Made by a program: the position numbers and the translations under genes. DNA of 25,122 nucleotides from a bacterium (lineage in GTDB: Bacteria; Fidelibacterota; Marinisomatia; Marinisomatales; Marinisomataceae): assembly GCA_023255095.1 (NCBI GenBank), contig JALRJJ010000095.1, positions 1 through 25,122 on the forward strand. Reading direction: 5' to 3'. The notes beneath the pieces are model-generated. The model saw only the letters and a list, made by a program, of their open reading frames with translations, was not told the origin of the DNA and ran no database searches. Position 1 is the first letter of the stretch, and each line of letters starts with the position of its first letter. This document shows positions 16,582 to 24,556 of this stretch, piece after piece.

Positions 16582-17752
16582 TAAAAGTGACTCCAATTTT
16601 TTTTAGTCTTTGAACTAAAACATCGCCGAGACCTATTGATGGCGTGATAACACCCCCAAAGTTTTTTCCTCCCGGTAAAGAGTCTGGGTTTTCAAGAATT
16701 AAGCAAAGGGCGCTTTCACAGGCCATTCTTGATGTCATTTTGTATCCAGGGTCTCCGCTTGCGCTAACCATAAAAGCCCTGACTCTTTCGTCCGTTTCTA
16801 CCAAAAACCTTGTTTTAAAAAACCCCGAATCCATAACAGCCTTACTAGGGCCCTGGCCAGGTTTTCTGAAAAGCGGTCTGAAGAAACTTCTAAAAGGAGA
16901 AAAAATTATTAAACCCAAAAAAAGCGTCATAAGCGTTACTTTCCATGCGCTACTTAACTTCGAATAATATGCGCCCTCAGTATAAACAAAATCTTTTCCA
17001 TAGTATTTTCCCGTTTCTTTTGAAAGAGCAGCAGACCTTCTGACGGTTCTTGTGTTGGGGAGCGCCATCACAAATGGCCCCGTATATCCATTCAAATGTT
17101 TTATTTTTTTTACAGACACCTTATCAGATGTGTTATCTGCCTGATGTTTTGAAACTGTGTTTTGAGGGTTAAGAGAAAACCTTCCAAATCCACCCTTAGC
17201 AGACTTAGCTTCAACAGAGGTAAACATAGTTTCTATTGTGCCACCAGAGGCTTCTCCCTTCCATGAGTGAAAACCAGAAACTTTTTTAATCTTTTCCTTA
17301 ACGCTATTTACAGCAAAAAAGACCCCAATATCTGAAGGTATTGAGTCAAAGCCACAGGCATTGATAATTCTTACACCTCTTTTTGCTGCTTCCTCATGGT
17401 TTTTTTCAATCTGCTCCCTCACCCAAAAGCTTTCTCCTGTAATGTCAATATAATGAGTGTTTTCTTTTACACATGACTCCACTACAAGGGAACCATATTT
17501 ATAAAACGGGCCTGCAGTGTTTAAAATTACACTAGCGGATGCAGCCAAGAGCGCTAGTCCGTTTTTGTCTGTTGATTCAACAGTAAAATAGTCGATCGGC
17601 TTGTTATATTTTTCAGAAATAGCCCTCAGTTTATTTTCATTTCTACCGGCAATAGCAAAGTTAACATCAGGATAGTTTTTTTTGATGTAGTCAACACAAA
17701 GCCCGCCCGTGAACCCTGTAGCACCATAAATAATTAAATCAAAAGCTTTCAT
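16562..17752 (-). CDS. SCCPDH-like saccharopine-dehydrogenase-family oxidoreductase
   Basis: A 396-residue NAD(P)-binding protein of the saccharopine-dehydrogenase-like family that includes human SCCPDH and mycobacterial trans-acting enoyl reductases. The Rossmann motif is IYGATGFTGGL (8-18), followed by FAIAGRNENKLRAI (the second nucleotide-binding strand), LNTAGPFYKYG, THYIDITGE and INACGFDSIPSDIG, all characteristic. A single hydrophobic segment (TLMTLFLGLIIFSPF) precedes GQGPSKAVMDSGFFKTRF, the conserved C-terminal domain signature of this subgroup (GxGP...GxF). Genuine lysine metabolism is unlikely: the protein is closer to SCCPDH than to saccharopine dehydrogenase. It is first in a two-gene unit with the DUF885 gene and divergent from the lipoprotein gene across 81 bases. 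The substrate is unknown; lipid-linked reduction is plausible. Confidence 0.85.
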   Translation of the reverse strand: MKAFDLIIYGATGFTGGLCVDYIKKNYPDVNFAIAGRNENKLRAISEKYNKPIDYFTVESTDKNGLALLAASASVILNTAGPFYKYGSLVVESCVKENTHYIDITGESFWVREQIEKNHEEAAKRGVRIINACGFDSIPSDIGVFFAVNSVKEKIKKVSGFHSWKGEASGGTIETMFTSVEAKSAKGGFGRFSLNPQNTVSKHQADNTSDKVSVKKIKHLNGYTGPFVMALPNTRTVRRSAALSKETGKYYGKDFVYTEGAYYSKLSSAWKVTLMTLFLGLIIFSPFRSFFRPLFRKPGQGPSKAVMDSGFFKTRFLVETDERVRAFMVSASGDPGYKMTSRMACESALCLILENPDSLPGGKNFGGVITPSIGLGDVLVQRLKKIGVTFNEIMLD

Positions 17753-17833
17753 TAGAAATTATGTTTATATACAATTAAATATTTATTATTTTAGTCAGCA
17801 CAACCAAAAATATACTCAATTTAAGGAGAGGGA
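17753..17833. promoter_or_regulatory. Divergent intergenic region with candidate promoter and strong Shine-Dalgarno
   Basis: This 81-base AT-rich gap separates two divergent genes and must contain both promoters. On the plus strand AAGGAG at 17823-17828 is 5 bases before the lipoprotein ATG and fixes that start. TATACT at 17811-17816 resembles a -10 box, but has no convincing -35 and would give a very short leader. Confidence 0.35.
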
Positions 17834-18952
17834 ATGAAAAAAACATTTTTATTGTTTGTACTTTTTCTTGCTGCATGTTCCAGCAATGTTTATGAAGATC
17901 AGGTGGTAACTAAAGAAGATGGAAAAGCTTACTTAATAAGCAATGATAAGCTTTATTCCGGACCAATTGTTGACGAGAATGGAACGGTTGTTGGAGAATA
18001 TAAAGCTGGAATCAAAAACGGTCCATGGGATGAAAAAAATTATAATAACGGAACACGAAAAATTGCCAACTATGTTAATGGAGTTCCCGAGGGAGAGCAA
18101 ATCACATATATATTTCCAGGAGCCACCGATAACAACAAAAGACTAGAATATATAAGATACGAAAACGGAAAACCTGTCGGGACCTGGACAAAATGGGGCA
18201 AAGACAAACAAAATAAACTAATTAAAACTGGAGAAATAGTTTTTGAGGAAGGATCTGGTAGGTGGAGAGAGTGGGATCCAAACACCCTGGTTATTACAAG
18301 AGCCGGAGATTATGAAAACTGGGAAAGAACCGGAACGTGGAAAAGCTGGGACCCGAATGAAGTAATTGTCAGTGAGGGAGAATATGTTGATGGAAAAAAA
18401 ACTGGTAAGTGGGTCTGGTTTGAAAACGGCGAACCAAAAGGCTGGGAAGAAAACTATGAGAGCGGCACATTAAACGGAAACTTTTTTAATCTTTCCCCTT
18501 TTTCTGAGATGCGAGGAAAAGGTGAATTTAATTCTGGCATTAAAAATGGCGAGTGGGAGGAGTATTATACTCAAAAAGACCGCTCTTTAGAGTTAAAACA
18601 AAAAGGCACATATGTTGAAGGTGTAAAACAAGGGATTTGGTCTCTTTATGCAAAAAATGGTAGAAGAATTGCTGAAGGAACATATGAAAATAACCAAAAA
18701 AATGGAACCTGGACAGAAGGGCAAGACATAGACTTTGGATCTCGTTTTTATGGTAAAGGCACATACTCTTCAGATAAAAAAAATGGACCATGGAAATATG
18801 TTGCTCCAAGACAAAACCCAATTATTGATGGCAGCTTTACAGATGGAGAGCCTTCCGGAGAATGGAAGGTTGTTTATAATGGCCAAGAGCACGTTGGAAC
18901 CCTTGAAGACTTGCTGAATAAAATTCCCAAGCTCAAAGAATACAAATTTTAA
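17834..18952 (+). CDS. MORN/YwqK-like repeat lipoprotein
   Basis: A 372-residue predicted lipoprotein. The signal peptide MKKTFLLFVLFLAAC ends in a lipobox (LAAC, Cys15). After Cys15 the protein consists of short repeats of the MORN/YwqK type: a Gly-x-Trp turn, an aromatic strand, then an E-G-x-Y-x-x-G-x-K-x-G connector. About ten G-x-W units can be counted (for example KNGPW, PVGTW, GSGRW, RTGTW, KTGKW, KNGEW, KQGIW, KNGTW, KNGPW and PSGEW), spanning residues 50 to 350. Such repeats form an elongated beta-hairpin stack and usually bind other molecules, not catalyse. The Shine-Dalgarno is strong (AAGGAG). The next gene starts 6 bases after the stop. The name 'toxin-antitoxin YwqK' sometimes given to this repeat should not be taken as function. 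Role: probably envelope-surface scaffold, unknown partner. Confidence 0.85.
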   Translation: MKKTFLLFVLFLAACSSNVYEDQVVTKEDGKAYLISNDKLYSGPIVDENGTVVGEYKAGIKNGPWDEKNYNNGTRKIANYVNGVPEGEQITYIFPGATDNNKRLEYIRYENGKPVGTWTKWGKDKQNKLIKTGEIVFEEGSGRWREWDPNTLVITRAGDYENWERTGTWKSWDPNEVIVSEGEYVDGKKTGKWVWFENGEPKGWEENYESGTLNGNFFNLSPFSEMRGKGEFNSGIKNGEWEEYYTQKDRSLELKQKGTYVEGVKQGIWSLYAKNGRRIAEGTYENNQKNGTWTEGQDIDFGSRFYGKGTYSSDKKNGPWKYVAPRQNPIIDGSFTDGEPSGEWKVVYNGQEHVGTLEDLLNKIPKLKEYKF

Positions 18953-18958
18953 TTTTTT

Positions 18959-19642
18959 GTGATCGCAATATCGCCATATGACTTGATTGTTAGGTCGTCA
19001 AGATGGACTGGGTTTAAAAACACTTACGCAAAAGCAATTCTGAATGCTGGAGGTTCCCCCTTTTTACTTTCACAAACCTTTTCAAAAAAATATATTCAAG
19101 AAGTCGTTTCTTTATCAAAAGGGATTTTAATGGTGGGGGGTCCAGACGTTCCGCCAGAAAAATATAGTTCTAGCAAACCCCACTTAATTTCGCATAAAAT
19201 GTCCACAGAAAGGTTTAATTTTGACTCAGCGCTTTTTGATGAAGCAATTAGGCAGAACAAAAAGGTGTTAGCCATATGTGCAAGCATGCAACTAATTAAT
19301 GTTTATAGGGGTGGAACACTTTATGAGGACATTAATAGGCTTTTCAAAAACAATTTAAATCATGGTGTTTTTAGAGGAAAAGCCTCTGAACACTCTGTTA
19401 AAATCAACAAAGACTCTCTTTTATACCAAATAGTCAAAAAGGACAATATATATATTAAGTCTAGCCATCACCAGTGTATCAAAAAAGTTGGAGATGGAAT
19501 TAAAATAACTGGCAATTCAGAAGACGGAATGATTGAAAGTTTTGAACTTAACGGGTATGAAGGTTTAATAGCGGTTCAGTGGCACCCAGAAATAACAGAC
19601 GGGGAAGAATCAAAAAAACTATTTAAGTGGTTAGTGGAATGA
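18959..19642 (+). CDS. Peptidase C26 / class I glutamine-amidotransferase-like hydrolase (gamma-glutamyl hydrolase-like)
   Basis: A 227-residue cytoplasmic protein resembling PuuD-type gamma-glutamyl-GABA hydrolases. GTG start (V/M-IAISPYDLIVRSSRWTGF), 6 bases after the lipoprotein gene; no ATG nearby fits the fold start. GILMVGGPDVPPEKY (56-70) matches the family's GGxDVxPxxY motif, and the catalytic triad candidates are Cys107 in LAICASMQLINVYRGGTLYEDI (split: LAICASMQL, INVYRGGTLYEDI), His209 and Glu211 in VQWHPE. The nucleophile elbow is normally GICRGMQ; here it is AICASMQ, losing both glycines and the arginine. The Cys, His and Glu remain, so activity is possible but may be altered. The stop TGA overlaps the next gene (ATGA). 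Substrate unknown; a polyamine pathway is not suggested by the neighbours. Confidence 0.82.
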   Translation: MIAISPYDLIVRSSRWTGFKNTYAKAILNAGGSPFLLSQTFSKKYIQEVVSLSKGILMVGGPDVPPEKYSSSKPHLISHKMSTERFNFDSALFDEAIRQNKKVLAICASMQLINVYRGGTLYEDINRLFKNNLNHGVFRGKASEHSVKINKDSLLYQIVKKDNIYIKSSHHQCIKKVGDGIKITGNSEDGMIESFELNGYEGLIAVQWHPEITDGEESKKLFKWLVE

Positions 19643-19965
19643 TTAAAATATTTGCAGGAATATTGGGAATTTTTGGGCTTTTAAATTTAAACGATCCAGA
19701 CTGGTATGTTTGGACCCCCCTTTATTTACAGCCAGTTTTTATTTTTTCTTTTTATAAAATTTTTCCCACACTAAAAGCGGCTAAAATAAGCACAATGTGC
19801 ATACTTGTTTTTTTAATTTTTTCGATTTTTGGCGTTCAGATCCACGAAAACCAAGAAATAAATAAAATGGCAGGAATGTCTGAAATCGAAAGAGAGCATT
19901 TGGGTGTGGCGCTTGTTCTTTTTTGGAACTTTTTCTTTTTAAATTCTCAAAAAATAAAAAATTAA
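19639..19965 (+). CDS. TMEM220-like small membrane protein
   Basis: A 108-residue membrane protein starting at the ATG that overlaps the preceding TGA (ATGA at 19639-19642); a start 12 bases upstream is possible but lies further inside the C26 gene. The N-terminal helix IFAGILGIFGLLNLNDPDWYVW carries the Asn-Asp-Pro-Asp motif followed by aromatic residues typical of transmembrane family 220 (split here as IFAGILGIFGLL and NLNDPDWYVW). Three further hydrophobic stretches follow, with a last one near LGVALVLFWNFFFL. Function of the family is unknown. It is probably translated together with the C26 gene. Confidence 0.72.
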   Translation: MIKIFAGILGIFGLLNLNDPDWYVWTPLYLQPVFIFSFYKIFPTLKAAKISTMCILVFLIFSIFGVQIHENQEINKMAGMSEIEREHLGVALVLFWNFFFLNSQKIKN

Positions 19966-19998
19966 AGATTAGAAAGTTTTTTATGATAAAAAGAGGGG

Positions 19999-21081
19999 AT
20001 GATGAGTAAGAAAAATCTTTTAGGTTATTCACAAGCCGAGCTAGAGAAATTTTTTCTAGAAATAAATGAACCCTCTTTTAGGGCAAAACAACTATTAAAA
20101 TGGGTACACCAAAAAGGAGAACTAGATTTTGACAAAATGAGCAATTTTAATAAAAAGTTAATTTCAAAAATGAAAGAAGTTGCCACGCTCGTTACGCCCA
20201 AAGTAGAAAAAGTTTTACAGTCTGAAGATGGAACAAAAAAATACCTAATTAATCTGAGTTCTGGTTCATCAATAGAAATGGTTAGAATCCCAGAAAATAA
20301 GCGTATCACTTTATGTATTTCATCTCAAGCAGGCTGTGCACTTCAATGTACCTTTTGTGCTACGGGAGCGCAGGGATTCGAAAAGAATCTTAGCCCAGAT
20401 GAAATTGTTGGTCAGCTATGGTTGGCAAATTTTTATGATAGAAAAGATCCCCCCATAACAAATGTGGTGTTTATGGGCATGGGAGAACCCCTTTTAAATT
20501 TTGAGCCAGTTATTTCTTCTGCAAGCATAATGCGTAATGAGTTTGCATATTTTTTATCAAAAAAAAGAATAACCATAAGCACATCAGGGTTGATCCCCCA
20601 GATTAATAAGCTTGCAAGCAGAACCGATGTTTCACTTGCCGTTTCTTTGCACGCCCCTGATAATGCATTAAGAGACATTATTGTTCCTATAAATAGAATA
20701 TATCCTATTGATAGTTTGCTGAACGCCTGTAAAAACTATTTATCTATTCAAAAAGACGGTCGTTTTCTAACAATTGAATATATTTTAATTAATGAAATAA
20801 ACGACTCTTTAGAGCACGCAAAAAGTTTGTCAAAAATCTTAGCGGAACTGACCTGCAAAATCAACCTAATTCCTTTTAACCCCTTTGAAGGGTGCGAGTA
20901 TGCACGTTCAAAAGACGAAAACATTGAATTGTTTAAAAGCTATTTATTGAAAAAGGGGTTTACTGTTACGGTCCGATCAACAAGAGGCGGCGACATAGAT
21001 GGTGCCTGTGGGCAGCTTGTGGGAAATCTAAAAAAAACCACCCAGGTAAAAAAAATTACCAGTCGAAAGTTTGTCGCTTGA
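19999..21081 (+). CDS. rlmN: Dual-specificity 23S rRNA/tRNA adenine-C2 methyltransferase RlmN
   Basis: Radical SAM enzyme that methylates C2 of A2503 in 23S rRNA and A37 in some tRNAs. The 360-residue length is typical. The cluster motif is GCALQCTFCATG, with Cys113, Cys117 and Cys120 holding the 4Fe-4S cluster. Cys106 (TLCISSQAGC) and Cys337 (DGACGQL) match the two catalytic cysteines of E. coli RlmN (Cys118 and Cys355), giving the complete set. Other family stretches: NVVFMGMGEPLLNF, ITISTSGLIPQI, LAVSLHAPDN, LIPFNPF and VTVRSTRGGDIDGACGQL. The start is a double ATG (19999 and 20002); an AGAGGGG just before favours the second for spacing, and the difference is one residue. Cfr, which confers antibiotic resistance, is a homologue, but the sequence and the housekeeping context fit RlmN. 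The stop is TGA. Confidence 0.95.
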   Translation: MMSKKNLLGYSQAELEKFFLEINEPSFRAKQLLKWVHQKGELDFDKMSNFNKKLISKMKEVATLVTPKVEKVLQSEDGTKKYLINLSSGSSIEMVRIPENKRITLCISSQAGCALQCTFCATGAQGFEKNLSPDEIVGQLWLANFYDRKDPPITNVVFMGMGEPLLNFEPVISSASIMRNEFAYFLSKKRITISTSGLIPQINKLASRTDVSLAVSLHAPDNALRDIIVPINRIYPIDSLLNACKNYLSIQKDGRFLTIEYILINEINDSLEHAKSLSKILAELTCKINLIPFNPFEGCEYARSKDENIELFKSYLLKKGFTVTVRSTRGGDIDGACGQLVGNLKKTTQVKKITSRKFVA

Positions 21082-21217
21082 GAAATATGAATGAAGTCCC
21101 AACGGCTTTTTGTTATTTTTCTATAAAATATTTTTTATAATCTCCGAAAAAATAACACCAAAGTCCTTTGCCTTTAATAAATTTAACTTATAAAATATCA
21201 ATCGTTATTTAAGTTCA
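21082..21217. other. Intergenic gap before sdhCAB, weak AU-only hairpin
   Basis: A 136-base gap between rlmN and sdhC and the probable location of the sdh promoter. It contains a 7-base, A/T-only hairpin at 21122-21139 (TATAAAA, loop TATT, TTTTATA), which could be a weak terminator for rlmN but has no GC stem. A TATAAA about 25 bases before the sdhC ATG could be a -10 box; no convincing -35 is seen. No RNA gene or peptide is apparent. Confidence 0.25.
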
Positions 21218-21880
21218 ATGAAAATTTTTAAAGCTCTTAACACTTCTGTAGGAAAAAAAATAGCCATGGCAATCACCGGATTAAGCTTGGCACTTTTTAT
21301 GGTATTTCACCTAATCGGAAACCTTAATCTTTTTTTGGGGCCAGAGGCTTTTAATGGTTATGTTTTAAAATTAAAAAAATTAGGTTTTTTAATAAGAATA
21401 GCTGAGGCGGGGCTACTATCTTTTGTTTTGATTCATGTTTATAGCGGCATAGTGCTGTGGCTAAAAAATAAACGTGCTATTTCAAAAACCCCATCCTATA
21501 GTATTACATCCACACCCAGAGCATCTAGATATACCCTACTGACTGGAAGCTTTGTTTTTATTTTTCTAGTGATGCACTGGTCAACTTTTTGGTATAAGTT
21601 TAATTTCAGCAAGGGAAACAAAACGTATTACGAGATTGTTTTGGGCCCAGAAGTGGGCTTTGGAAACATTTATTATACCCTTTTTTACATTATTGCTATT
21701 GGCCTTTTAGGCTATCACCTAAAGCACGGGTTTGACTCTGCAGGGCAAACGCTTGCAATTAAAGGAACAAAATATGAAAAAACCTATTATAGTTTAGCTG
21801 CAGTTTTTTGGTTTTGGATTCCTTTTGGGTTTATATCAATCCCCGTTTATTTTGGAATCATTTTAAGGTTGTTGGGCTAA
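21218..21880 (+). CDS. sdhC: Succinate dehydrogenase cytochrome b558 subunit (single-subunit anchor)
   Basis: The membrane anchor and quinone/haem-binding subunit of succinate:quinone oxidoreductase, type B, with one anchor protein instead of SdhC plus SdhD. The 220-residue product has five hydrophobic segments. Its N-terminus [24 protein letters not shown] (split [11 protein letters not shown] and [13 protein letters not shown]) is characteristic of the Bacteroidota-like form. Candidate haem ligands are His31 (FHLIGN), His73 (LIHVYSG), His120 (VMHWSTF) and His167 or His170 (GYHLKHGF); two haems b are expected in this class. sdhA starts 2 bases after the stop, so the operon is sdhC-sdhA-sdhB. 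No sdhD is present. Confidence 0.92.
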   Translation: MKIFKALNTSVGKKIAMAITGLSLALFMVFHLIGNLNLFLGPEAFNGYVLKLKKLGFLIRIAEAGLLSFVLIHVYSGIVLWLKNKRAISKTPSYSITSTPRASRYTLLTGSFVFIFLVMHWSTFWYKFNFSKGNKTYYEIVLGPEVGFGNIYYTLFYIIAIGLLGYHLKHGFDSAGQTLAIKGTKYEKTYYSLAAVFWFWIPFGFISIPVYFGIILRLLG

Positions 21881-21881
21881 A

Positions 21882-23813
21882 GTGAATCAGTTTAACCAAC
21901 AATTAAATTCAGGTGCCCCGAACAAAGAATTGCATAGATGTTGGCAAGAACAGCTTAAGTCTTATAAGAAGCTTAACCCAGATCAAGCGAACTCCTACCG
22001 AGCAATTGTAGTGGGGACTGGATTGGCAGGCGCCTCAGCTTCTGCGACTCTAGCGGAAATGGGATTTAATGTTAAGGCTTTTTCTTATCATGAGTCTCCA
22101 AGAAGAGCGCATAGTATTGCTGCACAAGGAGGTATTAATGCTGCAAAAAACTATAAGAAAGATGGAGACAGTACAATGCGTCTTTTTTATGACACAATTA
22201 AGGGTGGGGATTTTCGGTCAAGGGAAGAAAACGTTTACCGGTTAGCAGAAATAAGCAAAAACATTATTGATCAATGCGTTGCCCAGGGCGTACCGTTTGC
22301 AAGAGAGTATTCTGGATATCTTGATAATAGGTCTTTTGGGGGCGTTCAGGTTTCTAGGACATTTTATGCCAGAGGTCAAACAGGACAACAGCTTTTACTT
22401 GGAGCTTATTCTGCTCTTAGCAGACAACAAAACAAAGGAAAAGTTCAGTTTTTTCAAAGAGAAGACATGCTTGATATAGTGGTAGATAATGGCAAGGCAA
22501 AAGGAATTATTGCTCGAAATTTGATATCAGGTAAAGTGCAGGCGCACGCAGCCGATGTAGTTATTTTGGCTACCGGCGGATATTCTAATGTTTACTATTT
22601 ATCAACAAACGCTATGGCAAGCAATGTTACCGCTAATTGGAGAGCACACAAAAATGGAGCCTTTTTTGCAAACCCAAGTTTTACACAAATTCACCCAACC
22701 TGCATACCGGTTAAAAACAATTTTCAATCAAAACTAACCTTGATGAGTGAAAGCCTTAGAAATCATGGAAGAGTTTGGGTGCCCAAGAAAAAAAGTGACT
22801 CCAGACATCCAGCTGAAATACCAGAAGAAGAAAGAGACTACTATCTCGAAAGAATATATCCTGCTTTTGGAAACCTTGTTCCAAGAGATGTTGCAAGCAG
22901 GAGAGCAAAAGAGGTTTGCGATGAGGGTAGGGGGGTTGGTAAAACCGGACTAGCAGTTTATCTAGACTTTAAAAAAGCAATCGAAGATCACGGAGAAAAA
23001 TTTATTAAAGAAAAGTATGGAAATCTTTTTGATATGTATCAAAATATAACAAATGAAAATCCATATAAAACCCCCATGAAAATTTATCCAGCCGTTCACT
23101 ATACTATGGGAGGTCTTTGGGTTGACTATAATCTTATGACCACAATTGAAGGGTTGTTTTCAATTGGAGAAAGCAACTTTTCAGACCATGGAGCAAACAG
23201 GTTGGGGGCAAGCGCATTGATGCAGGGATTAGCAGACGGATATTTTGTAGCTCCACATTCAGTAATGAATTATCTTGCAAGTAATAGTCCTGACAACAAT
23301 GAAAAGATGTTAGAAAGAGAAGCGTTTGCGCAAAAAATAATAGAAGTAGAAAAAAACATTTTGGACATTATGAATGTTCAGGGAGATTTAACGGTTGATG
23401 AAATTCATAGAGAGCTAGGAAAGGTCGTTTGGGATAATATTGGAATGTCACGAAGTGAAAAAGGATTACGAGAAGCGTTGGAGATTATACCTCAAATTAG
23501 AGAAAAATTTAATACGCGCTTAATGGTTCCTGGTGATAAAAATGGACCAAACCCTGAGCTTGAAAAAGCTTTGAGGCTTAAAGATTTTATTGAGCTAGCA
23601 GAGCTTATGGCTCTAGACGCTCTTGACAGAAAAGAGTCTTGCGGTGCACACTTTAGGGAAGAGTATCAAACCGAAGAAAATGAGGCTAAAAGAAATGATT
23701 CTGAATACGCATATGTAGCAGCTTGGGAGCACCAAAAAGATGGGCGCCCATGTCTCCACAAAGAAACACTTAGATTCCAAAACGTAAAACTAAAAACAAG
23801 AAGCTATAAATAA
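21882..23813 (+). CDS. sdhA: Succinate dehydrogenase/fumarate reductase flavoprotein subunit
   Basis: Catalytic FAD subunit that oxidises succinate (or reduces fumarate) facing the cytoplasm. The 643-residue product has GTG as start, one base after sdhC. The FAD-binding motif [19 protein letters not shown] is at 43-61, and His77 in [12 protein letters not shown] is the residue that binds FAD covalently. Further markers: [29 protein letters not shown] (substrate-binding Arg region), [12 protein letters not shown], and [30 protein letters not shown] (given in parts: [20 protein letters not shown]), the FAD-adenine site. The C-terminal domain with [12 protein letters not shown] is complete. Length and sequence match the type B enzymes; direction (succinate oxidation versus fumarate reduction) cannot be told. 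GC3 is 25 of the first 60 codons, far above dnaN and gyrB. The stop TAA overlaps the sdhB ATG by one base. Confidence 0.95.
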   Translation: MNQFNQQLNSGAPNKELHRCWQEQLKSYKKLNPDQANSYRAIVVGTGLAGASASATLAEMGFNVKAFSYHESPRRAHSIAAQGGINAAKNYKKDGDSTMRLFYDTIKGGDFRSREENVYRLAEISKNIIDQCVAQGVPFAREYSGYLDNRSFGGVQVSRTFYARGQTGQQLLLGAYSALSRQQNKGKVQFFQREDMLDIVVDNGKAKGIIARNLISGKVQAHAADVVILATGGYSNVYYLSTNAMASNVTANWRAHKNGAFFANPSFTQIHPTCIPVKNNFQSKLTLMSESLRNHGRVWVPKKKSDSRHPAEIPEEERDYYLERIYPAFGNLVPRDVASRRAKEVCDEGRGVGKTGLAVYLDFKKAIEDHGEKFIKEKYGNLFDMYQNITNENPYKTPMKIYPAVHYTMGGLWVDYNLMTTIEGLFSIGESNFSDHGANRLGASALMQGLADGYFVAPHSVMNYLASNSPDNNEKMLEREAFAQKIIEVEKNILDIMNVQGDLTVDEIHRELGKVVWDNIGMSRSEKGLREALEIIPQIREKFNTRLMVPGDKNGPNPELEKALRLKDFIELAELMALDALDRKESCGAHFREEYQTEENEAKRNDSEYAYVAAWEHQKDGRPCLHKETLRFQNVKLKTRSYK

Positions 23814-24553
23814 TGAATATTAATTTAAACATCTGGAGACAGACCAAAGAAAGTACAGCTGGTAAATTTGTTCGTTATCGTTTAGAAAACATCGATCCCA
23901 ACATTTCTTTTTTAGAGATGTTAGACATATTAAACAATAAGCTGATAAAAGAAAAACAAGAACCGGTTGTTTTTGATCATGATTGTCGCGAAGGAATTTG
24001 TGGGTCTTGCGGATTTATGATAAACGGTCAACCTCATGGTCCGCAAAAGGCTACTACCGTTTGTCAGCTTCATATGAGGGCCTTTCAAAACGAAGATGAG
24101 TTGACTTTGGAACCTTTCAGGGCAGCCTCTTTTCCAGTGATTAAAGATCTTTCGGTAGACAGAAGATCTTTTGATAGAATTATTTTGTCTGGGGGCTATG
24201 TTGATATTAACACGGGAGAAGCTCCGGAAGCAAATCTTATAAAAGTACCCAAAACAAATGCAGATGAGGCTTTTTTATCTGCTGCGTGCATAGGGTGTGG
24301 AGCATGTGTTGCAGCATGTAAAAACTCCTCTGCCATGCTATTTACATCATCGAAAATTTCTCACCTCTCTTTATTGCCCCAAGGAAAAAAAGAGGCAAAA
24401 GAAAGAGTTTTGAAAATGGTTGCAACAATGGACGATGAGGGGTTTGGGTCTTGTACAAACACAGGGGCCTGTTCCGCTGAATGTCCAAAAGAAATTTCGC
24501 AAGCAAATATTGTAAGGCTTAATAAAGAATTAATTAAGTCTGTGATAGACTAA
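23813..24553 (+). CDS. sdhB: Succinate dehydrogenase/fumarate reductase iron-sulfur subunit
   Basis: Electron-transfer subunit that passes electrons from FAD to the membrane quinone. The 246-residue product has the plant-ferredoxin N-terminal domain with 2Fe-2S ligands Cys58, Cys63, Cys66 and Cys84 ([22 protein letters not shown]). The C-terminal ferredoxin-like domain has [15 protein letters not shown] (Cys159, Cys162, Cys165, Cys169) and later [14 protein letters not shown] (Cys214, Cys220, Cys224), which together supply the 3Fe-4S and 4Fe-4S clusters. The [15 protein letters not shown] interdomain segment is typical of the Bacteroidota-like form. The ATG shares its A with the sdhA stop. 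The convergent tonB gene ends 3 bases beyond the stop, with no terminator hairpin between. Confidence 0.95.
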   Translation: MNINLNIWRQTKESTAGKFVRYRLENIDPNISFLEMLDILNNKLIKEKQEPVVFDHDCREGICGSCGFMINGQPHGPQKATTVCQLHMRAFQNEDELTLEPFRAASFPVIKDLSVDRRSFDRIILSGGYVDINTGEAPEANLIKVPKTNADEAFLSAACIGCGACVAACKNSSAMLFTSSKISHLSLLPQGKKEAKERVLKMVATMDDEGFGSCTNTGACSAECPKEISQANIVRLNKELIKSVID

Positions 24554-24556
24554 TTT

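Noticed and set aside
17834..18952. YwqK-type repeats as a toxin-antitoxin module
   Set aside because: The 'antitoxin YwqK' label is a family name. The protein is a lipoprotein with structural repeats and no toxin gene is adjacent.
18959..19642. puuD of a putrescine degradation pathway
   Set aside because: No puu or polyamine genes are nearby and the nucleophile elbow differs, so only the superfamily is assigned.
19999..21081. Cfr-type antibiotic resistance methyltransferase
   Set aside because: The motifs, length and housekeeping context fit RlmN, and nothing mobile surrounds it.
21150..21175. Small palindrome CAAAGTCCTTTG as a terminator or operator before sdhC
   Set aside because: Five-base arms with a two-base centre cannot form a stable hairpin and no U-tract follows.
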